DNA of 64,000 bases from Akkermansia massiliensis (GTDB lineage Bacteria > Verrucomicrobiota > Verrucomicrobiia > Verrucomicrobiales > Akkermansiaceae), in contig NZ_CP072036.1 of the NCBI RefSeq assembly GCF_018847375.1, forward strand, positions 496,001-560,000, written 5' to 3'. Within the stretch, counting starts at the first letter, position 1. Every line of letters begins with the position of its first letter. The notes below the pieces were generated by a model. The model was given only the letters and a program-made list of their open reading frames with translations, made no database searches and was not told where the DNA came from. The translations under genes and the position numbers were made by a program. Below are positions 18,226 to 27,155 of the stretch, piece by piece.

Positions 18226-19017
18226 ATGCCCCGCATCCGTTTCACCACCGCGTACGATGGACGCCCCTACCTGGGCTGGCAGAGCCAGCCGGGGGGCCGC
18301 ACCGTACAGGACGCCCTGGAACGCGCCTTTTCCGCCCTCTTCGGCTCCGCCGTCCGCATCCACGGCTCCGGCAGGACGGATGCCGGCGTGCATGCGCTGG
18401 GCCAGGTCTTCCATGTGGATGCGCCGGACACCCACCGCATTCCTGCGGACAAATGGCCCACCGCCCTCAATACCCGCCTGCCCCGGACCATACGGATCAC
18501 CCATGCGGAATACGTTCCCCCAGGCTTTCACGCCCGGTTCAGCGCGGCGAGAAAAACCTACCGCTACTGCATCTCCCGTGCGCCTGTCCTCAGCCCTTTT
18601 GACGCCGGGCTGGCCTGGCACCGTCCACTGGCCTGGAGCACGGACATTCTGGAGCAAGCCGTCCGGCTCTTTCTGGGAACGCATGACTTTACGGCCTTTG
18701 CGGCCCTGCGCGGCAATGAACCGCGCCCCATCCCGGCGGACTACTTCCTCCGCACCATCACGCAGGCGCAGGTGGTGCAGGAGGGGGAACATGTCTTCAT
18801 CACCCTCACCGGAACGGGCTTTCTCTATAAAATGGTGCGCCTCATGGCAGGAGCCGCCCATGAAGCCGCTCGGGGAAAAATCACGCTGGACGAACTGGCG
18901 CGCCTCATTAATTACCCACGCCCGGATGATAAAAGCCCGTTCTGCGCCCCGCCGGACGGGCTCACGCTGATGCAGGTCCACTACGCGGAGGAAGCCCCCG
19001 GAAACAAGCAGGAATGA
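18226..19017 (+). CDS. truA: tRNA pseudouridine(38-40) synthase
   Basis: A 263-residue enzyme that converts U38-U40 of the tRNA anticodon arm to pseudouridine. The ATG at 18226 gives the family N-terminus (MPRIRFTTAYDGRPYLGWQ). The catalytic motif GSGRTDAGVHALGQVFHV contains the nucleophilic Asp. FHARFSAARKTYRY and FLYKMVRLMAG are the other conserved blocks. An extension to 18190 would add 12 residues unlike the family. It is convergent with nadD, with only 21 bases between the stop codons, and divergent from the terminase module. Confidence 0.96.
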   Translation: MPRIRFTTAYDGRPYLGWQSQPGGRTVQDALERAFSALFGSAVRIHGSGRTDAGVHALGQVFHVDAPDTHRIPADKWPTALNTRLPRTIRITHAEYVPPGFHARFSAARKTYRYCISRAPVLSPFDAGLAWHRPLAWSTDILEQAVRLFLGTHDFTAFAALRGNEPRPIPADYFLRTITQAQVVQEGEHVFITLTGTGFLYKMVRLMAGAAHEAARGKITLDELARLINYPRPDDKSPFCAPPDGLTLMQVHYAEEAPGNKQE

Positions 19018-19038
19018 GGCAAAACAGGCTGCTCCCCC

Positions 19039-19614
19039 CTAGCTGCGCGCCGCGCCGTACAGGCCTTCCCGCCTGATCAGGCTCTCCACCTCCGGATTCA
19101 AATGAGGCACGGGGCATACGCCCGTACGCAGATCATGCCGCACACGGGTGGAAGAAGCGGGCTCATCCCCCTCAATAAAAACGGCGCGCACCCCTTCCCT
19201 GGGCGCCGGTTCACCGCCGCGGTGGTACACGAGGAACGTCACCAGCCCGGCCAGGTGCTCCCAGCGGCCCCACTGTTCCAGGGAATCCCACTGGTCCTTG
19301 CCCATCAGCCAGAACAGCTCCGCGCCGGGATAACGGTCCGCTGCGCACTCCGCCACCCTCCAAGACCACGAAGGCGGCGGAAGATTCAAATCCGTCCGGT
19401 CAAGCACGGCCCAATCCAGTCCCTGAAGCGCCAGATCAATCATCCGGCAACGCTGGTCATCCGTCACGGCGGGGGCCTGCTCCTTCAGCGGAGACAGGGA
19501 GCACGGCATGAACAGCACACGGTCCAGCCCGCAGTACTCACGCGCATGCGCAGCCACACGAACGTGCCCTTCATGCACGGGATCAAACGAACCGCCGAAA
19601 ATGCACAGCTTCAC
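19039..19614 (-). CDS. nadD: Nicotinate-nucleotide adenylyltransferase
   Basis: The 191-residue product has the nucleotidyltransferase N-terminus CIFGGSFDPVHEGHV (GSFDPxHxGH ATP-binding motif) and the C-terminal EPASSTRVRHDLRTG, equivalent to the ISSTxIR motif. It adenylates nicotinate mononucleotide in NAD synthesis. The start is GTG at 19614, the only codon that keeps the FGGSFDP motif at the correct distance from the N-terminus. It follows the M23 peptidase gene on the same strand by 21 bases and may be co-transcribed with it. Confidence 0.95.
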   Translation of the reverse strand: MKLCIFGGSFDPVHEGHVRVAAHAREYCGLDRVLFMPCSLSPLKEQAPAVTDDQRCRMIDLALQGLDWAVLDRTDLNLPPPSWSWRVAECAADRYPGAELFWLMGKDQWDSLEQWGRWEHLAGLVTFLVYHRGGEPAPREGVRAVFIEGDEPASSTRVRHDLRTGVCPVPHLNPEVESLIRREGLYGAARS

Positions 19615-19635
19615 CGTCCGTCATCCGTCAAAAAA

Positions 19636-20313
19636 TCAAAGTCCTTCCGTGCCCTTGTAAGGCAGGAACCCGCCGATGGGCACGCGCACCATCCTCTTTT
19701 CCAGAGGCAGGCGGCGGAAGCGGGTGATGAAATCCGTCAGGCGGCCGTAATTGCGCTCCGTCTTGGGAATACCCTGCTGGCCGCAATTCACGTCCGGATT
19801 GTAATGCAGTTCAATATGAAGGTGGGCCGGATACATGCCGCGGTTCGTGCCGATGGTGCCCACCTGGGTGCCGCGAAGCACCAACTGCCCCAGCACGACG
19901 TTAATATCATTCAAATGGGCGTAAAGCGTCTGGCAACAAAGAACCTTTCCGGACTTGGGCTCGCGGAAGGCATGGCGGACAATCACCACCTTTCCCCACG
20001 CGCCGCGGGCATCCGCCGCGTAAGTCACCACGCCGTGGCCCACGGAATAAACGGGATCACCCAGATCGGAATTGCCCCCGCTGTTGCCGTTCCAGTCCTC
20101 GCCCATGTGGCGGGGGCTTTTCACGCGCAGGCCGCGGGACCGGTAATAGCCGTTGCCGTCAGGCTTGCCTACCGGAAAATCAAAACCGTCGCAAAGAGGG
20201 ACGAGCGCGAACTTGCTGTCCCGCCGGGCCATGTAAACGGGGGCGCTCTCGCTGATAAACGCGGAACCGGTCAGAAGAACCAGCGCCAGCAGTAAAAAAC
20301 GGAAATAGGACAT
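19636..20313 (-). CDS. Secreted M23-family metallopeptidase (LytM fold)
   Basis: From the ATG at 20313 the 225-residue protein has a signal peptide (FRFLLLALVLLTGSAF) with likely cleavage near residue 22. The M23 core is visible: His69 and Asp73 in the HxxxD motif (HMGEDWN) and a later HLHIELH with the second zinc His and catalytic His. M23 enzymes cut peptidoglycan cross-bridges or act as inactive activators of amidases. The conserved ligands argue for an active enzyme. It lacks LysM or coiled-coil targeting domains. It diverges from the GH29 gene across a roughly 190-base region that should contain both promoters. Confidence 0.9.
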   Translation of the reverse strand: MSYFRFLLLALVLLTGSAFISESAPVYMARRDSKFALVPLCDGFDFPVGKPDGNGYYRSRGLRVKSPRHMGEDWNGNSGGNSDLGDPVYSVGHGVVTYAADARGAWGKVVIVRHAFREPKSGKVLCCQTLYAHLNDINVVLGQLVLRGTQVGTIGTNRGMYPAHLHIELHYNPDVNCGQQGIPKTERNYGRLTDFITRFRRLPLEKRMVRVPIGGFLPYKGTEGL

Positions 20314-20503
20314 GGGAACAAAAGTCCTCTGTATGCTAAACGGACCCCGGTCCCGTATCAAGCGGAATTCCCCGCATGTCGAAGTTAGAGCCTGCTAACC
20401 CCCTTCGTTCCCCTTCCACCCTCCCTTTCAACTTGACAGCCAAGCCCCCGTATGAAAGAAGGGTAGAACATTCCCCGTATTTTTCAACACACGTTTTTTC
20501 TGC

Positions 20504-22583
20504 ATGAACAAGCTTGCCTCCCTCTTCCTCGGAACGGTTCTCTCTTCTTCAATGCTGCCCGGCTGGGCCGCAGACCCTCCCAAGCCCTACGGGGCGGTGC
20601 CAACCCCCTCCCAAGTCAACTGGCAGCGCATGGAATTCTACGGCTTCATCCACTTTGGCCTGAATACCTTCACGGGCAGGGAATGGGGCTATGGCGACGA
20701 AAATCCGAAAATCTTCAACCCTACGGACTTCAATGCCTCCGACATCGTTTCCACCTTCAAGAAGGGCGGCATGAAAGGAATGATCTATACGGCCAAGCAC
20801 CACGACGGCTTCTGCGCGTGGCCCACCAAGTCCACGGACCACAACATCACCAAAAGCCCGTGGAAAAACGGCAAGGGAGACGTGGTCAAGGAATTCGCCC
20901 TGGCCTGCAAAAAGCACGGCATTAAATTCGGCACCTACCTCAGTCCCTGGGACCGCAACAATGCGGACTACGGCAAGGAAGGCTATCTGGACGTTTACTA
21001 CAAGCAAATCCGCGAACTGCTGACCAACTACGGCCCCGTCTTTGAAATCTGGTTTGACGGCGCCAACGGGGGGGGACGGCTACTACGGAGGGGCCAAGGA
21101 AAAGCGCAACATCGGCGACGCGGAAAAGTACTACAACTTTGAAAAAATCGTGGAGATGATCCGCAAAATCCAGCCCAACTGCATCATCTGGGGCGCGGGC
21201 CACTACGGAGACGCCCGCTGGGGCGGCTCTGAAAAGGGCCACGTCAACTACCCCCATTGGAGCACCGTGGGGCTGAACGGCGGAGGCGGAGGAACCGGCA
21301 AGCGCGGCGGAGAACGCTGGGTGCCGGCGGAAGGGGACACCACCATCAACCATTCCGGCTGGTTCTGGCACCAGGGGCAGGCTTCCCGCGTCAAATCCCC
21401 GGAAGAACTCATGCAGGTATGGTTTGACTCCGTGGGACGCGGAGCCAACCTCATCCTCAACGTGGCGGCGGACAAAACCGGCAAACTGGACCCTGCGGAC
21501 GTTAAATCCCTGATGGAATTCAAGGAACTGCGCGACAAGCTGTATGCCAGGGACTATGCCCTGGGCGCCACCGTCACGGCCAGCCAGACGCGCGGCAATG
21601 ACAAAAAATTCGCCCCCTCCAACATGACGGACGGCAACATGGAAACCTACTGGGCCGTGGAGGACGACAACCTGACGCCCACCGCCTTCATTACGCTGCC
21701 CAAACCCGCCACCTTCGACGTCATCCGGCTGCGCGAACAGATCCGCCTGGGTCAGCGTGTGGACTCCTTCAACATTGACGCCTTCATCAACGGCAAATGG
21801 GTCTGCATCGACAATGAAGGAAAGACCATCGGCAACCAGGTCATGCGGCGTTTGAACCGCCCCATCACCGCCCAGAAGCTGCGCCTGCGCATCACGGGCA
21901 GCCAGGCCACGCCCTGCATCTCTGAATTCTCCCTCTTCCGCCAGCCGGCAGGCGCCGTGCGGCCCTCCATCTTCCGCCGCGGAGACAACCTCATCATCCT
22001 TGCGGACGGCAAGAACAAAATCCTGTACACGACGGACGGCAGCGAACCCAAGGAAGGCTCCCCCGTCTATAGCCAGGGCGCCAAATTTGCGGAAAGCGGC
22101 ACTGTCAAGGCTCGCTGCCAATTCTCCAACGGCAAGCTGGGTCCCGTCAGCCAGGCCAAATTCGGCATCAGCAAAACCGGGTGGAAGGTGAAAAACGCCA
22201 CTTCCGGAAACGCTGCGGCGGCCATTGACGACAATCCGGAAACCTCCTGGTTCGCCAAGGCTGAGGCGCCCCAATCCTTTGTGGTGGATATGGGCAAACC
22301 CTACCAGGTCTCCAGCTTCTCCTACCTGCCCAGGCAGGATGGAAAAACCTCCGGAATGACGGACAAATACCAGTTTGAAGTGAGCCCGGACGGAAAAACC
22401 TGGACGAAGGCGGCGGAAGGGGAATTCTCCAACCTCCGCGCCAATCCCATCGAGCAATCCGTCAACCTCAAGAACGTCAAGGAACCCGTACGCTACTTCC
22501 GCTTCACCGGCACGAACTCGCTGGACGGCAACAGCGCTTCTGCTGCGGAAATCAACGTCTTCGGCACGCCCGCAGGCAAATAA
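20504..22583 (+). pseudogene. GH29 alpha-L-fucosidase with frameshift in a G8 tract
   Basis: A signal peptide (about 1-23) precedes a GH29 catalytic domain: [22 protein letters not shown] and FEIWFDGAN, where Asp185 is at the nucleophile position. Directly after that motif, bases 21068-21075 are eight consecutive G and the frame is lost. The remainder ([15 protein letters not shown] onward) continues in the +1 frame, so a tract of seven G would restore a 692-residue enzyme. Downstream are the rest of the barrel, a discoidin/CBM32-like domain, a chitobiase C-terminal-type segment (ILYTTDGSEP) and a second CBM32-like domain. The enzyme would remove fucose from mucin glycans outside the cytoplasm. 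Sequencing error, phase variation and true inactivation are all possible. Confidence 0.9.
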
Positions 22584-22605
22584 AATCCATTCACTTAGCT
22601 GCATG

Positions 22606-22642
22606 AAGGCGTTCCGGCTTTTTCAGGCCGGAACGCCTTTCT
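22606..22642 (+). terminator. Intrinsic terminator downstream of the GH29 gene
   Basis: A perfect 13-bp stem (22606-22618 with 22627-22639, arm AAGGCGTTCCGGC) around an 8-base loop. It begins 22 bases past the fucosidase stop codon, and the descending arm ends in three T. Its presence shows the unit is organised as a complete gene. Confidence 0.8.
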
Positions 22643-22680
22643 CATGACACTGCCTGTTTGCAAACCATGTTCCGGCGTAG

Positions 22681-22721
22681 AAAAGAAAAACCATTCCTTC
22701 CCGGCTGGAAAACCGGAATGG
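22681..22721 (-). terminator. Intrinsic terminator downstream of the PEP-CTERM gene
   Basis: Arms CCATTCC (22691-22697) and GGAATGG (22715-22721), with an internal CCGG pairing, followed on the minus strand by TTTTTCTTTT (22681-22690). It lies 16 bases beyond the stop codon of the PEP-CTERM gene. Confidence 0.75.
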
Positions 22722-22737
22722 AGAACGGGACCGGAGT

Positions 22738-23586
22738 TCAACTCCGCTTGCGCCGCATCAGCAGGCAGGCGATGCCGAACATGCCCAGCATGGCGGAAGA
22801 CGGTTCCGGAACGGCCTCCGCCTCCAGAGACGCCGGCAAACGCAGCGTCTTGGGATCGGGAGAAGACGTCGGCACCGTATTTTCAGTAAGCAGGGAATCC
22901 AGAGAAAGCTCTTCCTTCCCGGAATCAGCCACAGCCTCATCTCCGGCCGCCTCTGTCCCTCCGTCGGGCTTCCTGTCCGGAGAAACAGGCGTATCCTTGT
23001 CGTCTGACGGCTTGGAGCTGGCCTCATTATCCGGAAGACTTGGTTTAAGCTGGTTGGCGGCAAACCCGTTTCCCCTGCCGGGAGGCCCTCCGTAAAATCC
23101 TCCGCCGCCGCCATGGGAAACCATCGCGCCGGACAAGGGGCCGTACACGGCCTCCCGCACCAGGACTTCCTCACAATGGGGCATATAGGATCTTCCATAG
23201 GAAAACATGGCTACCACTTCCCGTTCCAGCTTCCAGGATACGTCTTCATCCAGCTCTTCCCGGGCCTTTACCTGCACGGGAAGAGCCATCCCAAGGGCCT
23301 GGAGCTGGTTCCTCTCCAACACGGAAAAAGCCTGCACTACATTCCCGCGGGAGGAAACAAAACGGTACACGGTATAATAACCGGAAGGAAAAGAGGGGGA
23401 GGAAATAGTCAGGGCTCCGCCTTCATTGATCTCCTTGACCATAGCGGGAGACAAGGACATGACGCCCTTCATTTGAACCACCTTCTCCTCACCAGGGGTG
23501 GCAGCTCCGGAGGGTGAACCGGAAGGCAGGGCGGCGCATGCCAGTGGCGCCGCTAAGGATAACAGGGCAATCACAATCTTGGTCAT
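22738..23586 (-). CDS. Secreted PEP-CTERM protein with low-complexity linker
   Basis: A 282-residue protein from the ATG at 23586, which gives a good signal peptide (TKIVIALLSLAAPLACA). Residues about 30-150 form a mixed domain I do not recognise, with FPSGYYTVYRF and a repeated emphasis on Val, Glu and Arg. A Gly-rich stretch (GGGGGFYGGPPGRGNG) and a Ser/Asp/Pro/Glu linker follow. The end VPEPSSAMLGMFGIACLLMRRKRS is a textbook PEP-CTERM tail, quoted in two parts: VPEPSSAM, a hydrophobic helix, and MRRKRS. Such tails are processed by exosortase-type systems for surface attachment. No exosortase gene is in the window. Confidence 0.85.
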   Translation of the reverse strand: MTKIVIALLSLAAPLACAALPSGSPSGAATPGEEKVVQMKGVMSLSPAMVKEINEGGALTISSPSFPSGYYTVYRFVSSRGNVVQAFSVLERNQLQALGMALPVQVKAREELDEDVSWKLEREVVAMFSYGRSYMPHCEEVLVREAVYGPLSGAMVSHGGGGGFYGGPPGRGNGFAANQLKPSLPDNEASSKPSDDKDTPVSPDRKPDGGTEAAGDEAVADSGKEELSLDSLLTENTVPTSSPDPKTLRLPASLEAEAVPEPSSAMLGMFGIACLLMRRKRS

Positions 23587-23935
23587 GATAAGTGTATTGA
23601 AACCATGACCACTCCGTAGCGCACAACGGATGACCCATAAATGACAATAGCTCACGGGCCGCGCCTTTCCGCTGCCCCATCATGCGGCTATCCGGCGGCA
23701 GATATAAAAAATAGCTAATCAAATGCAATCCAAACAACCATGGGGAAATCCAACAACGTTTTTTACTCCTTGTTCCCGGGCCAACCGTGGCCGCTGCCTC
23801 TTTTTACCGGGCCGGCCATTTCTGTCATACGGTGCGGACCGGCGGTTCGGAATGCTCCAGATTCCAGTGAAGGGGCATGAAAAAGGACGCATCCCTAAGG
23901 ATGCGCCCTGTGCAAATCATGCTAACGGAAAAAAC
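23587..23935. other. Intergenic region between a PEP-CTERM gene and a pseudopilin gene
   Basis: About 350 bases with both neighbours on the minus strand. It holds the promoter and leader of the PEP-CTERM gene, and near 23885 the terminator of the pseudopilin gene. Base composition is more AT-rich near 23700 (TATAAAAAATAG). No gene was recognised. Confidence 0.45.
23879..23907 (-). terminator. Intrinsic terminator of the pseudopilin gene
   Basis: Minus-strand hairpin with the CGCATCC/GGATGCG core (23885-23907) followed by TTTTTC. It lies about 30 bases past the stop codon, so the pseudopilin gene is likely a single-gene unit. Confidence 0.75.
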
Positions 23936-24694
23936 TTATTCCTGGCCGCTGAAATCAGGCGTGAGAATCAGGAACTGGTCACTGACATCCTTGCCCCTTC
24001 TCTTGGGAATGAAGGTGTCCTGAAGGTTGTCGTTGTCATCCAGTTCCAGAGTCTTGGCGCTCTGGGCGGTCGTGAAAATCAGAACCTTGCCGCGGAAGCT
24101 TTCCGGGTCAAAGCGGACGGCGTTGCCAGCCACGACGGTGCTGCCGTCTTCACCGGGGAGCACGGAAGTAACCATCAGGGGATATTCACCCACGGAGCTG
24201 CCAATGCCTACCTTCTTGTTATTGTCACCCTTGCGCATGACGTAGGAGAAGCCCACTTCACCGGGGGTCAGGGCCTTGCCGTCATAGATTTCACCGTCGG
24301 GAGTAACGGTGGAACCGCCGGAAGGAGTCTGCACTTTGGCGTAGAAGTTGCTTTCGGAAACGGACTCATTGCCCAGAAGCTGGCGGAAGTAGTCATTGGA
24401 GGTATCCCCCTGGAGCGCGCCCAGGCCGCTCATGTAATTGTGCTGCGCCACCACGCGGTCCGCGGTGATGTCATCGGGGAAGTTGCCCAGCTTGCTGTTG
24501 GACTTGAACTCGTTCATCGCCACACCCACGTTCTTCATGTTGGTCAGGGCCTGCATCTGGTCGCCCTTGTTGATCTGGTTCAGAATCGGACCGTACGCCA
24601 CGGAAGCCAGCAGGGCGATAATGGCAATAACAACCAAAAGTTCGATCAGGGTGAACCCCCTGCGTAACTGGCGTGTTGCAAAAGATACTTTCAT
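23936..24694 (-). CDS. Type II secretion/type IV pilus-like pseudopilin (prepilin-type N-terminus)
   Basis: A 252-residue protein with a short basic leader and the prepilin peptidase site RRGFTLIELLVVIAIIALLA at residues 12-31. Phe14 would become the mature N-terminus, and Glu18 is the conserved +5 Glu. The C-terminal globular part resembles the type II secretion protein G/H-type pseudopilins widespread in Planctomycetes and Verrucomicrobia, with DGKALTPGEVGFSYVM and DPESFRGKVLIF. It stands alone, with its own terminator and no secretion ATPase, secretin or other pilin nearby. Whether it works in a pilus, a secretion system or a DNA-uptake machine cannot be told. Confidence 0.9.
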   Translation of the reverse strand: MKVSFATRQLRRGFTLIELLVVIAIIALLASVAYGPILNQINKGDQMQALTNMKNVGVAMNEFKSNSKLGNFPDDITADRVVAQHNYMSGLGALQGDTSNDYFRQLLGNESVSESNFYAKVQTPSGGSTVTPDGEIYDGKALTPGEVGFSYVMRKGDNNKKVGIGSSVGEYPLMVTSVLPGEDGSTVVAGNAVRFDPESFRGKVLIFTTAQSAKTLELDDNDNLQDTFIPKRRGKDVSDQFLILTPDFSGQE

Positions 24695-24885
24695 TGTTGG
24701 ATATGATGGAATGTTTACAGTTTAAGAAAACCGTACGTGGTTATCTATGTTCGTCTCTACTATTAACGTGATTTCCCAGTCAGGACAAGCATATTCTCAT
24801 AAAAATGTTGGGCCTGGAAGGGCGCCGGGATTCCTCCGGCCCCCCCGTTTGCGGGGAGCCGGAACAATCCCGCGCCATGGGAAAT

Positions 24886-25677
24886 TCATGCCTGCCTGCC
24901 GCTGCCGAAAAAGGCGCTCAGCCCTTCCAGCGCGTCGGCGTCCGGCTTGTCCGCATCGGCGATCACCTGGCGCTGAAGCCCGGCAATCTCTTCCAGGCCC
25001 TTGCGGCCCAGTTCCAGCATCCGGCTCATCTGGTCCGCCGTAAACACGGCCTCCTCCCCGGAGCCCTGCACTTCCACAAACTCACCGCGGTCCGTCATCA
25101 CCAGGTTCATATCCACCTCCGCATCCTTGTCCTCCACATAGCAAAGGTCCAGCAGGGCTTCCCCGCCCAGCATCCCCACGGAAACGGCGGAAACCAGCCT
25201 CTTCATGGGAGACTCCGCCAGCTTGCCTTGCGCCACCAGCTTGTTCACGGCAATGGCCAGGGCCACGGAAGCCCCGGTGATGGAAGCGGTCCGGGTGCCC
25301 CCGTCCGCCTGCAAAACATCGCAGTCCACCCAGATCGTGCGCTGCCCGATCTTGCCCAGGTCCACGGCAGCCCTCAGGGAGCGGCCTATCAGGCGCTGGA
25401 TTTCGCTGGAACGTCCGTCCAGCTTCCCTGCCGTAATATCGCGCCGCTTGCGGTCAAGCGTGGAATAGGGGAGCATGGAATACTCCGCCGTCAGCCAGCC
25501 GCCCTCCACACGCTGAACCTTCATCCAGCGGGGGACATCCTCCTCAATCGTAACGGCGCAAATCACCTTGGTGCGGCCGAAGGCCACCAGCACGGAGGCC
25601 GTGGCATTCGGGGCAATCCCCGTTTCAAAGCTGATCGGGCGCAACTGGTCCACAAGTCGTTTATCCTGACGTTCCAT
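24886..25677 (-). CDS. rph: Ribonuclease PH
   Basis: A phosphorolytic 3'-5' exoribonuclease that trims tRNA 3' ends. The ATG at 25677 gives the characteristic N-terminus MERQDKRLVDQLRPISFETG. Longer starts at 25689 or 25713 would add residues outside the family profile. Family blocks are present: the GRSSEIQRLIGRSLRAAVD helix, the active-site strand WVDCDVLQADGGTRTASITG, and DLCYVEDKDAEVDMNLVMT. The length of 263 is slightly above the usual 240, with a short C-terminal extension. It diverges from the phosphatase-like gene across 80 bases. Confidence 0.96.
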   Translation of the reverse strand: MERQDKRLVDQLRPISFETGIAPNATASVLVAFGRTKVICAVTIEEDVPRWMKVQRVEGGWLTAEYSMLPYSTLDRKRRDITAGKLDGRSSEIQRLIGRSLRAAVDLGKIGQRTIWVDCDVLQADGGTRTASITGASVALAIAVNKLVAQGKLAESPMKRLVSAVSVGMLGGEALLDLCYVEDKDAEVDMNLVMTDRGEFVEVQGSGEEAVFTADQMSRMLELGRKGLEEIAGLQRQVIADADKPDADALEGLSAFFGSGRQA

Positions 25678-25757
25678 GCGGGGAATCATGACGGATGCCG
25701 CCATTTTTTTCAAATGGAAAGATGGAATTCCCGCATCAAACCGCTAATATCCCTTCC

Positions 25758-27137
25758 ATGAAACTCCCTCACACCCGTGTGGCCGTCATTGACGTGGTGG
25801 CCCTTTCCCGCCAGATGATGGAACACATGCCGCGACTCTCCGCCTGGGCGGAGGGGAGGCGCGTTTCCTCCTTCCCCCCTGCCTTTCCGGCCCTCACCTG
25901 CTCCGCGCAGAGTACTTATGTGACGGGGCTTTCCCCGCGGGAGCACGCCATCCCCGGCAACGGATGGTACAACCGGAACATGAGTGAAATCCAGTTCTGG
26001 AAGCAATCCAACAAACTGGTGCAGGGACCGCGCCTCTGGGAAAAGCTGCGGGAACGGTACGGACCCGGCTTCACCTGCGCCAAGCTCTTCTGGTGGTACA
26101 ACATGTACTCCACGGCGGACTGGACCATCACGCCGCGCCCCATGTACCCGGCGGACGGCCGCAAGGTCTTCGACATCTACACCCAGCCCATGGAACTCCG
26201 GGAGACCATTAAAAAAGACCTGGGGGAATTCCCCTTCCCCACCTTCTGGGGCCCCATGGCCGGCATCCAGTCCTCCCGATGGATAGCGGACTCCGCCCGG
26301 TGGGTGGAACGGAAACACCGCCCTGCCCTCAACCTCATCTACCTGCCCTACCTGGACTATGACCTTCAGAAATTCGGCCCTTCCTCAATGCAGGCGGCCC
26401 GGGCGGCGGAAGCCATGGACGGTTTGCTCTGCGACCTGGTCGACTTTCTGGAACAGGAAGGCGTCACCCCCGTTATCCTCAGTGAATACGGCATTTCCGA
26501 CGTCTCCCGCAGCATTGCCCTCAACCGCCTCTTCCGTGAACGGGGCTGGATCGCCGTCAAACCGGAAATGGGTACGGAAATGCTGGACTGCGGCGCCTCC
26601 CGGGCCTTTGCTGTGGCGGACCATCAGACAGCCCATATTTACATCAACGACCCTTCCGTGAAGGAAGAGGTGAAAACGCTGCTCGCCGCCACCCCCGGAG
26701 TGGAGGAAACCAGGGAAACGGACTTCTCCGGCCTGAATCCTGCGGCGCAGGAACGCCTGCCGGACTTCACTGCCGTCGCGGCCCCGGATGCGTGGTTCAC
26801 CTACTACTACTGGCTGGACGACGCCAGGGCCCCGGACTTCGCCCGCTGCGTAGACATCCATCGCAAGCCCGGCTACGATCCGGCGGAAATGTTCTTTGAC
26901 CCGACCCTCTCCTTCCCCATGTTCCACGCCGCCGCCTTCCTGCTGAAAAAAAAGCTGGGCTTCCGCGCACTGATGAAAATCATTCCCCTCAACGGAGACC
27001 AGGTGAAAGGCTCCCATGGCAGGGACCGGGTACCCGCAAACCAGCAGCCCGTATTCATCGGCCCGGCATCCCTGCCGGAAATCCGTTCCGCGCAGGACGT
27101 GCATGAGGCCATCCTCTCCGCCTTTGAAAAAGAGTGA
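25758..27137 (+). CDS. Alkaline phosphatase-superfamily protein (nucleotide pyrophosphatase/phosphodiesterase-like)
   Basis: A 459-residue protein without a signal peptide, so probably cytoplasmic. The N-terminal part has the family pattern of an Asp-containing first strand, then SSFPPAFPALTCSAQSTYVTG, where the Thr of the TCSAQ turn is the candidate nucleophile, and REHAIPGNGWYNR. Later SEYGISDV and ADHQTAHIYIN correspond to metal-site regions. Proteins of this type hydrolyse phosphodiester or pyrophosphate bonds, but the substrate here is unknown. The final 60 residues (FRALMKIIPLNGDQVKGSHGR) are also typical of this subgroup. It converges on the GH20 gene with 18 bases between. Confidence 0.82.
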   Translation: MKLPHTRVAVIDVVALSRQMMEHMPRLSAWAEGRRVSSFPPAFPALTCSAQSTYVTGLSPREHAIPGNGWYNRNMSEIQFWKQSNKLVQGPRLWEKLRERYGPGFTCAKLFWWYNMYSTADWTITPRPMYPADGRKVFDIYTQPMELRETIKKDLGEFPFPTFWGPMAGIQSSRWIADSARWVERKHRPALNLIYLPYLDYDLQKFGPSSMQAARAAEAMDGLLCDLVDFLEQEGVTPVILSEYGISDVSRSIALNRLFRERGWIAVKPEMGTEMLDCGASRAFAVADHQTAHIYINDPSVKEEVKTLLAATPGVEETRETDFSGLNPAAQERLPDFTAVAAPDAWFTYYYWLDDARAPDFARCVDIHRKPGYDPAEMFFDPTLSFPMFHAAAFLLKKKLGFRALMKIIPLNGDQVKGSHGRDRVPANQQPVFIGPASLPEIRSAQDVHEAILSAFEKE

Positions 27138-27138
27138 C

Positions 27139-27153
27139 GGCAGGAAGCCTGCC
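27139..27153. terminator. Short hairpin between convergent genes, possible bidirectional terminator
   Basis: A perfect 6-bp stem GGCAGG-AAG-CCTGCC fills the 18-base gap between the stop codons of the phosphatase-like and GH20 genes. No T-run follows on either strand, so termination is only suggested by position. Confidence 0.35.
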
Positions 27154-27155
27154 TG

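Noticed and set aside
20433..20461. TTGACA hexamer upstream of the fucosidase as promoter
   Set aside because: The nearest TATGAA-like -10 is only 12 bases away and nothing suitable lies at 16-18 bases, so no promoter was called.
20940..22604. 554-codon minus-strand frame opposite the fucosidase
   Set aside because: Shadow frame. The + strand shows GH29 and carbohydrate-binding domains across the same bases, and the minus translation has no signature.
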